Below, one piece after another: positions 41,289 to 51,683 of a stretch of 64,000 bases of DNA. Where the stretch lies: assembly GCA_045656705.1 (NCBI GenBank), contig JAZORR010000035.1:46781-110780 (forward strand). Reading direction: 5' to 3'. Below the pieces are notes generated by a model that saw only the letters and a list, made by a program, of their open reading frames with translations, was not told the DNA's origin and did no database searches. Numbering within the stretch: the first letter of the stretch is position 1; the number at the start of each line of letters is the position of its first letter. Source of the DNA: RGIG4576 sp045656705. Lineage in GTDB: Bacteria; Bacteroidota; Bacteroidia; Bacteroidales; Muribaculaceae. Both the position numbers and the translations under genes were made by a program.

Positions 41289-42251
41289 ATGGAAATTTTA
41301 ATGTTATTTGTTGGCTTAGCCCTACTTCTTGCTGGAGCTAATTATTTGGTAGAATCATCAGTGGCTATTGCACAAAGAGCCAAATTGTCCGACTTTGTTA
41401 TTGGTCTCACCATTGTAGGTATTGGAACATCATCTCCAGAGTTATTAATCTCACTTTCTTCGGCACTCGAAGGTCATGGCGACATCTCGTTAGGTAATGT
41501 TGTTGGTTCTAACATTTGCAACATATTGCTTATTCTCGGCCTCACTGCAGCCATAAAACCATTTACAATTGAAAGAAACACTCTTAAACGTGATATTCCT
41601 TTCAATATCTTCACATCAATATTCCTTGTAGCACTTTTGTGTATAGATATGTGGTTCTTCGGAGCTGAAGGATATGCCCTATCACGCATTGATGGTGCTA
41701 TTTTTCTCATTGCGTTTGCTGGATATATGATTTACACAGTGAGAGCCAACAAGGCACAAGAAGAATATGAAGAAACAGCATCAAGCGTACTTTCGGGCAA
41801 ACCATTATGGCTCACCATCACTATAGCTGCTGCTTCTCTTTGTATTTTGTTATGGGGTGGAAACCTTTTCCTTGATTCAGCTGTAGCACTTGCTAAAGAT
41901 TGGGGTATGAGTGAAGCTGTAATTTCGCTTACCATCGTTGCTGTAGGCACATCTCTTCCAGAATTAGTAACAAGTATTATAGCAGCTCTAAAGGGAAATC
42001 CTCAACTGGCTCTCGGAAATGTACTTGGTTCTAACATCTTTAATATATTACTTATCTTGGGAGTATCTTCACTCATTTCTCCATTTGAAATTATTGGCTT
42101 CAGTACCACCGATTTCGTTATGCTCGTATCATCTGCTATTCTTGTGTATGTATCAGCATTTACACTCGGCAAAATGAAAGTAGATCGCACCGAAGGTATT
42201 ATCTTTATAGCAATCTACATAGCATACACTGCTTACTTGCTAATGAAATAG
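41289..42251 (+). CDS. Calcium/cation antiporter, CaCA family (YrbG-like)
   Basis: Predicted 320-residue inner-membrane protein of about ten helices. It has the two inverted alpha repeats: GIGTSSPELLISLSSALEG with GNVVGSNICNILL, and AVGTSLPELVTSIIAALKG with GNVLGSNIFNILL. These line the ion path for Na+/Ca2+ or K+-dependent exchange. I start it at the ATG 41289, where the first helix (MEILMLFVGLALLLAG) begins; earlier in-frame codons fall on the -7 box. Ion selectivity is unknown. Confidence 0.93.
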   Translation: MEILMLFVGLALLLAGANYLVESSVAIAQRAKLSDFVIGLTIVGIGTSSPELLISLSSALEGHGDISLGNVVGSNICNILLILGLTAAIKPFTIERNTLKRDIPFNIFTSIFLVALLCIDMWFFGAEGYALSRIDGAIFLIAFAGYMIYTVRANKAQEEYEETASSVLSGKPLWLTITIAAASLCILLWGGNLFLDSAVALAKDWGMSEAVISLTIVAVGTSLPELVTSIIAALKGNPQLALGNVLGSNIFNILLILGVSSLISPFEIIGFSTTDFVMLVSSAILVYVSAFTLGKMKVDRTEGIIFIAIYIAYTAYLLMK

Positions 42252-42269
42252 TAATAACACACGATACTA

Positions 42270-42306
42270 TAAATTTAAACAGAGATTATCAGATAATCTC
42301 TGTTTT
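42270..42306 (-). terminator. Terminator of tRNA-Arg(CCG), shared with the antiporter gene
   Basis: A 13-bp perfect repeat (42278-42290 with 42292-42304) directly past the tRNA 3' end. A/T-rich flanks on both sides could end transcripts from both directions. Confidence 0.8.
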
Positions 42307-42307
42307 G

Positions 42308-42379
42308 TATTCCCGTGGGGGGTCGAACCCCAATCTAAGGAACCGGAATCCTTTATTCTATCCATTGAACTACGGGAAC
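42308..42379 (-). tRNA. tRNA-Arg (CCG)
   Basis: A 72-nt cloverleaf: acceptor GTTCCCG/CGGGAAT (first pair G:T), anticodon loop TTCCGGT (CCG), T arm TGGGG/CCCCA with TTCGACC loop, discriminator A. CCA is not encoded. Confidence 0.95.
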
Positions 42380-42451
42380 ATTTTTTCTTAAAAAAAGACT
42401 TTTTCTCCTCCCGAAAAGTATTTTTTTGATAATTTTTCTTATTTGAGGTGG

Positions 42452-42482
42452 CAAAAGTAATAAAGAATTTGTAGTTTTGCAA
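42452..42482 (-). promoter_or_regulatory. Promoter of tRNA-Arg(CCG)
   Basis: TTG (42482-42480), 20-bp spacer, TACTTTTG (42459-42452). It overlaps the divergent -7 box of ung (TAGTTTTG, 42472-42479 plus strand) and implies a precursor 5' leader of about 65 nt. Confidence 0.5.
42472..42479 (+). promoter_or_regulatory. -7 box of ung
   Basis: TAGTTTTG, full match, 27 bp before the chosen ung start. Confidence 0.45.
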
Positions 42483-42506
42483 CACGCAATATCAATTTTG
42501 ACTACA

Positions 42507-43169
42507 ATGAACATTAAAATAGAGGAAAGTTGGAAACAAGTGCTTGCTGAAGAATGGAGCAAGGACTATTTCATTAATTTGACCAATTTCGTTCGCAATG
42601 AATATGCCACTACACAGGTTTTTCCACCAGGACGTGAAATTTTTGCTGCATTTAACACCACACCATTCGATAAAGTGAAAGTGGTAATTATTGGTCAAGA
42701 CCCTTATCACGATGTCAACCAGGCCAATGGTCTATGTTTCTCGGTGCGTGATGGTATACCATTTCCTCCATCGTTGCTAAATATTTTCAAAGAAATAGAA
42801 AATGATCTGGGTACTCCTATACCTGCAAGTGGAGATTTAATCCGTTGGGCACATCAAGGTGTACTATTACTAAACTCCACCCTTACTGTACGTGCACATT
42901 CTGCGGGATCACATCAAAATAAGGGATGGGAACAATTTACCGACGAGGTAATTCGTCAACTTGCACAACAAAAAGAAAACCTTGTATTCATTCTTTGGGG
43001 TGCTTATGCTATTAAAAAAGGTGCTTTTATTAATCGAATGAAACACCTTGTTCTTACATCTCCACATCCATCGCCTCTTAGTGCTTATCGAGGTTTCTTT
43101 GGCAATAAGCATTTCTCTCAAACCAACGAATACCTCACCAAGTACGGCAAAGAGCCTATTAAATGGTAA
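42507..43169 (+). CDS. ung: Uracil-DNA glycosylase, family 1
   Basis: A 220-residue Ung removing uracil from DNA. The water-activating loop is GQDPYHDVNQANGLCFSV near residue 61; LLLNSTLTVRAHSAGSH is the uracil/Asn block, and the C-terminal HPSPLSAYRGFFG is the Leu/Ser intercalation loop. I start at ATG 42507 (MNIKIEESWKQ), matching the family; in-frame codons from 42477 overlap the promoter. Confidence 0.96.
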   Translation: MNIKIEESWKQVLAEEWSKDYFINLTNFVRNEYATTQVFPPGREIFAAFNTTPFDKVKVVIIGQDPYHDVNQANGLCFSVRDGIPFPPSLLNIFKEIENDLGTPIPASGDLIRWAHQGVLLLNSTLTVRAHSAGSHQNKGWEQFTDEVIRQLAQQKENLVFILWGAYAIKKGAFINRMKHLVLTSPHPSPLSAYRGFFGNKHFSQTNEYLTKYGKEPIKW

Positions 43170-43216
43170 TTATAAGTGCTTAGTGAGAAGTTTTTAAGCT
43201 TGCTACATTTCTTATC

Positions 43217-44488
43217 ATGCTATATAAAACGCTTTACATATTCATATTTACCTTCATTGCCACTTTTTCTCTTAATGCTCAAATAGCAGAAGATGACACT
43301 CGCACTCAAGTGGCAGATAGTCGTTTCAAATCACTTCAAGTAAAATTTGAGGGGAATGATTACTTTCCTCCTATTATCACACTAAATAGTGATGAACGTA
43401 TTCACATTTCGTTTGACGAACTTGATGAAGAACGTTCATATCTGCGTTATAGTGTTATACATTGTAATTCCGATTGGACTCCAAGTTCCCTCGTAGAAAG
43501 TGAATATGTAGAAGGTTTTAATTATTCCGACATTACAGATTACAAGCATTCTATTGGTACACTTTGTCACTATACCCACTATTCATTCTCTTTACCTAAC
43601 GATGACATACACCTACTTGTGTCAGGCAACTATTTGGTAAGAGTTTACAATGAAGATGAACCTGAAAACACACTCTTACAAGCACGTTTCTATGTAAGCG
43701 AAAAAGCTGTGGACATAACAGCAACTGCAACAAGTCGCACAGATATCGATTATAATGGAGAACATCAACAAGTTTCGTTCAAAGTGAATACAAAAAACTA
43801 TAGTATTCGCAATATGTATACCGATTTAAAGGCTTATATTACACAAAATAGTCGCACTGACAACGAAGCATTCGTTGATCGCCCGCTTATGGTATCGGGG
43901 AAAGAAATCACATACGACCACAATCGTAATCTCATCTTTGAAGCTGGCAACGAATTTCGTCGCATCGAAACAGTAACACAACACGGCATTTCTATGGGAG
44001 TGGAACGAGTGCAATATCATCACCCCTACTACCACGCAGTGCTATTTACCGACCACTTACGCACAGAAGAAGGTTATATCTACGATAAGACTCAAATGGG
44101 ACGTTTCACTATTCGTAGCACCGAAGCTACTGATTCCGATAATGGTGCAGAATATATGGTTACTCATTTCACTCTCGACACAGGTGGTAAAATAGAAAGT
44201 GGCAAAATTTACCTAAATGGTGAATTCACCCACAATCAATTCATTCCAGCCACACTTATGAAATATGATGCTTCAAGTGGGTTATATACAGCCGATTTAT
44301 TGCTAAAACAAGGTGCTTATAACTACCAATATCTTTTCGTACCAGATAGAAGCACACGCGGATATTCATCTATCGAAGGAAATAAATATCAAACAGTAAA
44401 CGAATATTTCGTGCGCCTTTATCATCGCGATCCTTCTGCTCGATACGATAGACTTATTGGTTTTGCTATCACTTTTTCAGGAAAATAA
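43217..44488 (+). CDS. Type IX secretion system plug protein (DUF5103)
   Basis: A 423-residue periplasmic protein with signal peptide (1-21, ends SLNAQ). SDERIHISFDELDEERSYLRY, VIHCNSDWTPS, SVESEYVEGF-like ESEYVEGFNYSDITDY, then SGNYLVRVYNED and the second domain with YHPYYHAVL-like HHPYYHAVLFTDH match the T9SS plug family, formerly DUF5103. In Flavobacterium the plug closes the periplasmic side of the SprA barrel when PorV is not bound. It lies 7 kb from sprA in this window, converging with tamL at a 4-bp gap. Confidence 0.88.
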   Translation: MLYKTLYIFIFTFIATFSLNAQIAEDDTRTQVADSRFKSLQVKFEGNDYFPPIITLNSDERIHISFDELDEERSYLRYSVIHCNSDWTPSSLVESEYVEGFNYSDITDYKHSIGTLCHYTHYSFSLPNDDIHLLVSGNYLVRVYNEDEPENTLLQARFYVSEKAVDITATATSRTDIDYNGEHQQVSFKVNTKNYSIRNMYTDLKAYITQNSRTDNEAFVDRPLMVSGKEITYDHNRNLIFEAGNEFRRIETVTQHGISMGVERVQYHHPYYHAVLFTDHLRTEEGYIYDKTQMGRFTIRSTEATDSDNGAEYMVTHFTLDTGGKIESGKIYLNGEFTHNQFIPATLMKYDASSGLYTADLLLKQGAYNYQYLFVPDRSTRGYSSIEGNKYQTVNEYFVRLYHRDPSARYDRLIGFAITFSGK

Positions 44489-44492
44489 TCTA

Positions 44493-46823
44493 TTAAAATG
44501 GGTAACCGATTGCAATATGAAAAGCAAGACTATCTTTAAACGAATTCATATTGTAGTATCCTGTTTTTCCTGTATCGTAAGGTGCATGAATCCCTATACC
44601 TAAATCGGCACGAAGCACAAGCATATCCAAGTCTACACGCACTCCTGCTCCCGTACCAAGCGCTAACTGATTGAAGAATGCGCCTTCCCCTATAGCACCT
44701 CCAGGACGAGAAGCATCTTTTTTAAGCAACCACACATTTCCGACATCCACAAACACAGCTCCGTGCAAATATCCCATCAAAGGGAAGCGATACTCTGCAT
44801 TAAATTCAAATTTAAACGTACCAGTCTGGTCGTAATATCCATTTGCATCATCGGCACTTGCGTGGTAACTACCCGGTCCCACTGCTCGCACGCCAAAAGC
44901 ACGCAATGAATTCGCTCCACCAATATAAAATTGTTCGCTATATGGCACTTGGTCTGAATTTCCGTAGGCATGCGATGCACCAACAAACACTCTGAACACC
45001 ATCCACTGCTTCGACATAGGATGATGAAACAATTTGCACGAATACACAAGTTGGGCTTGCGCCTTCACAAATTGAGAGAAAGGAGTTCCAAATAATTTCT
45101 TTTCTCCGTGTTTTCCTGCCAAACTCCATATTCCCGAAAATATATTACCAGCCTCCATCACTGTAGATGAGAACACCAAAGTATTATTACGATCTATTTT
45201 CTTGTCGTAAGTATATGAATAACTCATCAATGGAATAAATTGGTCACGAAAACTCAATGCTACTGCAGGATTCTCTTCCAAAGCTTCATTAAAAGAGTCG
45301 GTAGTGCTTAACATCTTGGTGTAAGTAAGTTTGAAAGGAGTCAATTCATTCAACGAATTACGATTGGCATGCCATTCCCAAGAAAAACCTGCTCCAAACT
45401 GCACCATTCTAAAATAACTTGGTCTGTTCAACAAATCAGCAGAAAGAGAGATGCGCGTCCAATTTATGTATCGGCGACTTGGATCCACAAATTTAGGTGC
45501 GAGCAATCGAGGAAATGACAATGTAGAGCTTGCACCAAATTCGTAGGAATTCATTGATCCCGTATTATTTTCTTTACTTGCCCTACCTGTTTGCCATTCA
45601 TAGCCAGCAGTGATTTGAGTAGTTAATTGTTCTCCACCACCAAAAATATTTTTATTTGTAAGAGAACCCACAAGAGCTGGACCTATATAACTATTGGATT
45701 TTGAAGTAGCCTGAAATTCTATCGAAGCCTCCATAGGTTGGTCGAGAGTACAATTCACTTTAAAATCTATAGTATCAGTATCATTCAATGAATCCAAAGG
45801 GGTCACATCAATATTTACAGTGCTAAATATTCCCATACGCGACAGATTGAGTTGAGTTTGATCAATATCTCTCACTCTCACCATACGCCCCTTTCTAAAT
45901 CTCAAGCAAGAAGGTACAAGATTCTCTTGCAAACGCATCGGTTGCATTCTTATAAGAGTGCTGTTTCTTGTAATAAGTGTATCAGGCACTCCCCTTCCAA
46001 AAGGACGATTTACTACAGCCTCCACATTGCCCACATAAAACTTTTTAAGCGCAGTTTTATTCAGATTTTCGGCAAGCGCAAGTTTCAGCACCACTTTTCC
46101 TTTAGTTTCGATAGTATCGGCAAGATATTCGATAAAATCGGGTTGAAAATAGTAATAACCCATATTTCGCACACGCGAAGATATCAATTCGCGCGCCGCA
46201 CTCAACGAGTCAGTGATATATCGTTCGCCAATTTTGAGATATTCACTTTTTTTAGCAATTGAATCGATAGCTTTTTCTAAATCCGATTCGCCATTGATAT
46301 ACTCTATACGAGAAAATTCATATGGTTGACCTATTTCCACGAAATAAGAAACACTCGCTTTCTTGTCATTTTTCTTATCATCATTAATCACATACCTTGC
46401 TCTACCTGCAAAATAACCGTGGTTATCAAGAACCGATTTCATCATACCCACACGCAAAGCAGGATTTACATCATCCATCACCACAGGTTCTTCCACAAGT
46501 TTTTCATACAGCCAGCCTTTCAAGCCCTTACTTTCAGCATCCCAATTGTTGTATACCCACAATCCTACAGGAAATGGAGAGCGAAGATAAGGAGAATATA
46601 GACTATTATTAGGTTTCACATTTATTACATCAAAAAGGTATGTATCTACTTCATCTGGCACTTTTTGACCTTTTTCAGCTTTTACATCAAACTTTTTCAC
46701 ACCTGTATACAGTTGCTCACCCTCTGCAAGACGGCTTGTAGTGGCACATGATGTCACAATCATCACACACCACAAGAGCATAACGCTTTTTAGTATTATA
46801 TTTATTCTATTATATGTCATCAT
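44493..46823 (-). CDS. tamL: TamL: lipoprotein TamA/BamA-family outer membrane assembly protein
   Basis: A 776-residue Omp85 protein. The N terminus is a lipoprotein signal ending VTSCATTSRLAEG (lipid Cys near 26) instead of a plain signal peptide. POTRA-type regions follow (about 40-370), then the 16-strand barrel with the conserved ending GTGAGVRVDLDMLVLRADLG near 735 and terminal IGYPF. The family inserts or exports outer-membrane and surface proteins with TamB; the lipidated form is characteristic of Bacteroidetes. It begins 6 bp after tamB. The second Met (46820) is an alternative start. Confidence 0.9.
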   Translation of the reverse strand: MMTYNRINIILKSVMLLWCVMIVTSCATTSRLAEGEQLYTGVKKFDVKAEKGQKVPDEVDTYLFDVINVKPNNSLYSPYLRSPFPVGLWVYNNWDAESKGLKGWLYEKLVEEPVVMDDVNPALRVGMMKSVLDNHGYFAGRARYVINDDKKNDKKASVSYFVEIGQPYEFSRIEYINGESDLEKAIDSIAKKSEYLKIGERYITDSLSAARELISSRVRNMGYYYFQPDFIEYLADTIETKGKVVLKLALAENLNKTALKKFYVGNVEAVVNRPFGRGVPDTLITRNSTLIRMQPMRLQENLVPSCLRFRKGRMVRVRDIDQTQLNLSRMGIFSTVNIDVTPLDSLNDTDTIDFKVNCTLDQPMEASIEFQATSKSNSYIGPALVGSLTNKNIFGGGEQLTTQITAGYEWQTGRASKENNTGSMNSYEFGASSTLSFPRLLAPKFVDPSRRYINWTRISLSADLLNRPSYFRMVQFGAGFSWEWHANRNSLNELTPFKLTYTKMLSTTDSFNEALEENPAVALSFRDQFIPLMSYSYTYDKKIDRNNTLVFSSTVMEAGNIFSGIWSLAGKHGEKKLFGTPFSQFVKAQAQLVYSCKLFHHPMSKQWMVFRVFVGASHAYGNSDQVPYSEQFYIGGANSLRAFGVRAVGPGSYHASADDANGYYDQTGTFKFEFNAEYRFPLMGYLHGAVFVDVGNVWLLKKDASRPGGAIGEGAFFNQLALGTGAGVRVDLDMLVLRADLGIGIHAPYDTGKTGYYNMNSFKDSLAFHIAIGYPF

Positions 46824-46829
46824 TTTATT

Positions 46830-49800
46830 TTATTTCTTTTCCTTAGTTTCAATTATCATATCCGATTTAGTTTTTAAGGTATCGGTATTATTCACCTCAT
46901 TTTTTATAGGAGTTTTGCGACGGAAACGGAACAAATTCTTCAGCGTAGACAGTTTACGCTTAATCACAAACGCAGCACCCGTTTCGGTAACTTCACCTTC
47001 AAGTACACTTTCAAATCCAGTGTGACGGAATAGTTTCACTTGCATAGTTCCACTCTGATTGATCATATACACAAATGAGATATCATTAAGCAGACTATTA
47101 GCAAAATTGTCGTCGGTGTCGCCACTTGGATCGTAATTACCACCCACCACAATCTTAAATCGGTCGTTAAATAGCGACTTCGATATTTTATAAGAATAAG
47201 TAGTAGATTTAGACCTATCATCACCCGATATTTTATCGTATTGGTTTACACCAAATGTCAGATCCACACCCTTGATAGTATTAGCAGCCCATCGATTAAT
47301 TTGTGAATTCAAGAACGAATACAACGGATTACCGCTGGTATTGGCCGTAGTACCATGCCCGGTATAAGTACCATACAGCAACATATTTATAGCCTGACTT
47401 GAGCGTTGCACAGGCAACATTGAAAGCAATTCGTTTTGTACAGTCACATCTTCATTAGTACTCAAGTCGAAATTCAAATCCATATTATTGAGTGTATTCC
47501 CCACATTCACAGTCACAAGGAAATTAACAAGTCGAGAATCCTGTCCCTCATGTTGCACATTAGCCTTCATCACATCAGTGGCCGAAATGTGAAGCATAGG
47601 ATTCAACACATCACCAGTCCACGAAATATAACTACCTTCGGTAAATTCAAACATCTTTTCCGATAGCAATGGAGGAGTATACCTCACAAAACCATCTTTT
47701 ATAGTATATTGTCCCACCAAACGCATATCGCCGAGCGAACTTTGCGAATAGTTAAGAATACCATTACCCGATAATTCCACCCTATCGTTTCCACTATTTG
47801 ACAAATATACGCTAAATTTAGAACCTTGTTGGATATTAAGTTTAGCATTCAGTTTGAAATTTGACTTTCGCAGTTGCACAGTAGTTGCAGAATCCGTTTC
47901 CACCTTCACAGTATCAGCCAAATTCACAAAACGCACCATATTTTCATCGGTTTGAGTAGACAATGTGCTAACATCGGTCTGCATTACATACACCAAGTTG
48001 GTAGCAGGAAGAAGCGACAGCGAGGCATCAACATTCATATCGTTCATAGAGCCACGCACCGATGCATCCACTGTGGCATATCCCTTGCCAAACATTTCCA
48101 TCTTGCGCTGTTGCTTGCTATTCACAAATTCCACATTACTACCCTTCAATGTCATATTCATTCTCATATCATCGAGTGGCATCAGATTCACATAACCATT
48201 CACAGCAATAGGACTATTGTTGCTACCATAGATACAATAGTTATTGAAACGCACCACACTTGTATCCACAGGGATTTTATCATCGCTAAGTCTTAAATTA
48301 GAGCCAAACAAAGGTAAACTTATAGCAGCACCATTACCCTGCACATATCCGTTGACAATAGGTTCGGTGAACGAACCAGTCACATTCATAGCACCATTCA
48401 TAGCACCAGCGAGGCGCGCCATATCACCTGGTACAAATGGATTCACAATATCCAAAGGTAAACTATCAAGTTTAACCGATATATTATAAGGATTGTGCGA
48501 AGTAGTATCGTTGAGCGAACCTCTTGCCACCAATGTGCGTCGACCATTCACATCAAATGACGATATCAATCTCACATAATTCTTTTCAGGATCGAGTTCA
48601 AGACCAAGTTTGAAAGCAAAATCGCCCACATTCTTTTTATTAAACTTAAAATCTTTCAATCGAGTGATACCACCACCGAGCAAATTCTTTCTATCAAGCA
48701 CCAACTTGATATCGGCACTTAATTCGCCACTCATAGGGGGAATAAAAGGCGACACCTTGAGCCATTCAGAAATTTGCACACCTCCAAGACTCAATTTCAC
48801 ATCATCTTGTCCTGTGCTACCTTCCTTGTGTTCGGTGCGTAAGGCTACGAAACTTGAGTCGCTTCGCAAATTGAGGTCGGCCTTGAATTTACCATTCAGG
48901 TAATTATAATTTACACTATTCCCATCATTCACTTCCCACTTTCTGTAACCAATAACAGGATTTTTAGGGAAAACATTCACATTCACAGCAGTATCCGATA
49001 ATCGAGCATTTACCCCAAAATGGAAGCCTTCTTCGCCTTTAATATTATGTTGCTCAAGCAGCATGCCAAGCATACTACCTCTCACACCACCACGCAAAGT
49101 CACCTGAGCAAAATCGTCGTTAGTACCCGCTTTATTACCCACATGCAGTTTATATGTAAGATATTTATTGCGTTGGTTGGCATACATAGTGATAGTATCT
49201 AATCGCATAGTGCCCGATTCCACGCCAAGGATCTCCCCATTCATATAAATAGTGGAATCATTAACAATATTTAACGACATTTCTTCCATTTTCACATCGT
49301 AAGTATTCAACGCCTGCTTCAAGAGATTATGCTCACCCACTTTAAGGTCGCAAGCAAATTGAGGCAACGCTTGCTGAAGAGTATCAAGGTCGAGACGCTT
49401 ACGATCTATTTCATATTCCACAATCTTCATACTTCTATCCAATCGTGCCAAAAGCGAATCGATACCACATGCAGCAGTGAAATCAAGCACCATATCACTT
49501 TCCTGAGCCGAAATAGAAATACTTTCATTCGTAGTCACAAACGTAGCATTAAAATCGGGAGTAGAATAAGTAGCATCGGGGAGAGTCCATTTAAAATCCT
49601 CAATACTCATATCCACATCATATACATTACGAGCCACATCGGCAGTGCCATACATCACGATATCACATTTACCCTTAGATACCGTTTCAGATAGTTTCAA
49701 TGCTTTCAAATCAATATTGCGAATGACACCATTTGCAGCAAACTCATAGGTAGCAGTATCTAATTTGCAAAGCACATTCATATCCATAGCACAATCGGCA

Positions 49801-51683
49801 TTATCAGATTTGAGTGCTATGGTAGCATTTTGTTGAGCCACACCAATAGTGGCCAACACATTGCGATATTGCTTTGAATCGTATTCTATATTTTTAAGAT
49901 TGATATTAGCATCAATCGTGGTATTTTCATTGAAAGGATCATATCCCACACCATTCACCTTAGCACTTACAGTTATATTTTTAAGCAGAGATTTAGGCAA
50001 TACAGAATGCACAGGGAACGAATCCAAGTCAAAAGTAACATCATAACTTTCCTTATATCCATTCCAATCGCCAGCAAACACCATTTTGCCACTTGTAAGT
50101 CTTAAATCAATATTACCCTTAGCAATATTAGGTGCATACATTGCAGAACCACGCAATCTCATATCTGGGATATCAATCTGATGTTGCAAAGCACTATCTT
50201 CAAGAGCAATCTGCTTCACAAAATCTAAATTACTAAAATCGCCACTAATATCGAGTTTTGCACTCAATTGCGAAGAATTCATCACGTTTTCGGCATATCC
50301 ATCCACGCCAATAGTGAGATATTCGCCCATACCAAGTCCCGCTTTCTTCACATCGATGCGACGAGTGTTACCTTCAACCTTCGCAACCATATCCACAGGT
50401 ACATTGCGAGGCATTTTATCTATTACCAAAGAAAGTGCAGGATACAATAACTTCACATCAGCCAAACCAAGTTTAGCCGTGGCATCAAGCGAAACAGGAG
50501 CTTTATCGTTGGCAACAACATCAGCACCTATCAAAGCATTAAGTGAAAGTTGAGAATTTGCAGTATTCAGTTTCACATTCTCTGCTCTCATATTCTTAGA
50601 ATCAATAGCAAAGAAACCTCTACCCTTTTTCACTTGCAAACCACATCTTTCCGTCGCCGATAGAGCAAGCAAATCCAATCTTATCTCAGCACCTTTATTA
50701 TATAGGCTATCAATAGAAACATTTATATCGTTGAGTTTAAGATAATTCATATCCAAGCCGTTGGGAGCAGGTTTCGCACCACTTGCGGCATATAAGACAG
50801 CAGACTTGGTAAATCTCAACGAATCGAGATTGATAGTCCATTCCTTCATAGATGCAGAATGTGATGAAACAGTATCGGCAGGCACTGTAATTTCGACAGA
50901 ATCGGCGACAAGAGGATATAAATATTTAGCATCAGCCTCATCCACAGCTAAATAGCCAAGTTTAACGTCATTAGAAGCCAAGTTGATGGAGCTACGCATC
51001 AATTTAAGTCTTCCAATTTTGGCAGCAAGATTATCGATAAGAGGAAGCATCTGCATATTGTAGGCAAAATCCTCTATATTCACCCTTTCGATATTGATAA
51101 GCCAAAGCATAGCAGATGTGTCGGCAGGCTCGGCAGGTTGCGAACTTACGCCCAAATTCATAGCCACCCTACCACCTTTTAATAAAACATTACGAAGGTT
51201 CACCTCATTCTTATCGAGAAGCACTTCACTGCGACGCAAAGCAAAACGCTGAATTTCGGCGCGCATCACCATAGAAGAATCTTCGGTTTTCATTTTATAA
51301 ACAGCCTCCTTCAAAGATAGGCTACGAATATCTACCTTCTTTTTAAATATAGGAAGAACATTCACATCCAGCTCCATATTATCGGCATAGAGCATAGTGT
51401 CGCGCATCTCATCAAGCACCAACACACCATCAATACTCAATTTCAGAGGGAATTTGAGCATAATACGATCCACCTCCATCTGCATAGAAGTGTTGTTGTT
51501 GACAAAATAAGATGCAATATTTTTCACTCCATTCTGAATGAACGGAATGTAAAGCAAACAAGGCAAGACAATGACCAGCGAAAACACAATGCAAGAAATC
51601 CACATTATGAGTTTACGCAATTTGTTGCCTTTAGGTTTAGTATTACCACTTTTTTTCTTGATATTATTCTTTTCTGTATTCAT
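46830..51683 (-). CDS. tamB: Translocation and assembly module protein TamB (AsmA-like)
   Basis: A 1617-residue protein with one N-terminal membrane helix (about 28-50), a very long beta-taco region spanning the periplasm, and the C-terminal DUF490/TamB domain (about 1180-1540, including FTEGSYISWTGDVLNPMLHI and the late TFGVNQYDKISGDD block). It bridges inner and outer membranes, moving lipids or guiding outer-membrane protein assembly with TamL. The start codon overlaps the VanZ stop (ATGA, 51683-51680). Its size is usual for Bacteroidetes TamB. Confidence 0.92.
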   Translation of the reverse strand: MNTEKNNIKKKSGNTKPKGNKLRKLIMWISCIVFSLVIVLPCLLYIPFIQNGVKNIASYFVNNNTSMQMEVDRIMLKFPLKLSIDGVLVLDEMRDTMLYADNMELDVNVLPIFKKKVDIRSLSLKEAVYKMKTEDSSMVMRAEIQRFALRRSEVLLDKNEVNLRNVLLKGGRVAMNLGVSSQPAEPADTSAMLWLINIERVNIEDFAYNMQMLPLIDNLAAKIGRLKLMRSSINLASNDVKLGYLAVDEADAKYLYPLVADSVEITVPADTVSSHSASMKEWTINLDSLRFTKSAVLYAASGAKPAPNGLDMNYLKLNDINVSIDSLYNKGAEIRLDLLALSATERCGLQVKKGRGFFAIDSKNMRAENVKLNTANSQLSLNALIGADVVANDKAPVSLDATAKLGLADVKLLYPALSLVIDKMPRNVPVDMVAKVEGNTRRIDVKKAGLGMGEYLTIGVDGYAENVMNSSQLSAKLDISGDFSNLDFVKQIALEDSALQHQIDIPDMRLRGSAMYAPNIAKGNIDLRLTSGKMVFAGDWNGYKESYDVTFDLDSFPVHSVLPKSLLKNITVSAKVNGVGYDPFNENTTIDANINLKNIEYDSKQYRNVLATIGVAQQNATIALKSDNADCAMDMNVLCKLDTATYEFAANGVIRNIDLKALKLSETVSKGKCDIVMYGTADVARNVYDVDMSIEDFKWTLPDATYSTPDFNATFVTTNESISISAQESDMVLDFTAACGIDSLLARLDRSMKIVEYEIDRKRLDLDTLQQALPQFACDLKVGEHNLLKQALNTYDVKMEEMSLNIVNDSTIYMNGEILGVESGTMRLDTITMYANQRNKYLTYKLHVGNKAGTNDDFAQVTLRGGVRGSMLGMLLEQHNIKGEEGFHFGVNARLSDTAVNVNVFPKNPVIGYRKWEVNDGNSVNYNYLNGKFKADLNLRSDSSFVALRTEHKEGSTGQDDVKLSLGGVQISEWLKVSPFIPPMSGELSADIKLVLDRKNLLGGGITRLKDFKFNKKNVGDFAFKLGLELDPEKNYVRLISSFDVNGRRTLVARGSLNDTTSHNPYNISVKLDSLPLDIVNPFVPGDMARLAGAMNGAMNVTGSFTEPIVNGYVQGNGAAISLPLFGSNLRLSDDKIPVDTSVVRFNNYCIYGSNNSPIAVNGYVNLMPLDDMRMNMTLKGSNVEFVNSKQQRKMEMFGKGYATVDASVRGSMNDMNVDASLSLLPATNLVYVMQTDVSTLSTQTDENMVRFVNLADTVKVETDSATTVQLRKSNFKLNAKLNIQQGSKFSVYLSNSGNDRVELSGNGILNYSQSSLGDMRLVGQYTIKDGFVRYTPPLLSEKMFEFTEGSYISWTGDVLNPMLHISATDVMKANVQHEGQDSRLVNFLVTVNVGNTLNNMDLNFDLSTNEDVTVQNELLSMLPVQRSSQAINMLLYGTYTGHGTTANTSGNPLYSFLNSQINRWAANTIKGVDLTFGVNQYDKISGDDRSKSTTYSYKISKSLFNDRFKIVVGGNYDPSGDTDDNFANSLLNDISFVYMINQSGTMQVKLFRHTGFESVLEGEVTETGAAFVIKRKLSTLKNLFRFRRKTPIKNEVNNTDTLKTKSDMIIETKEKK

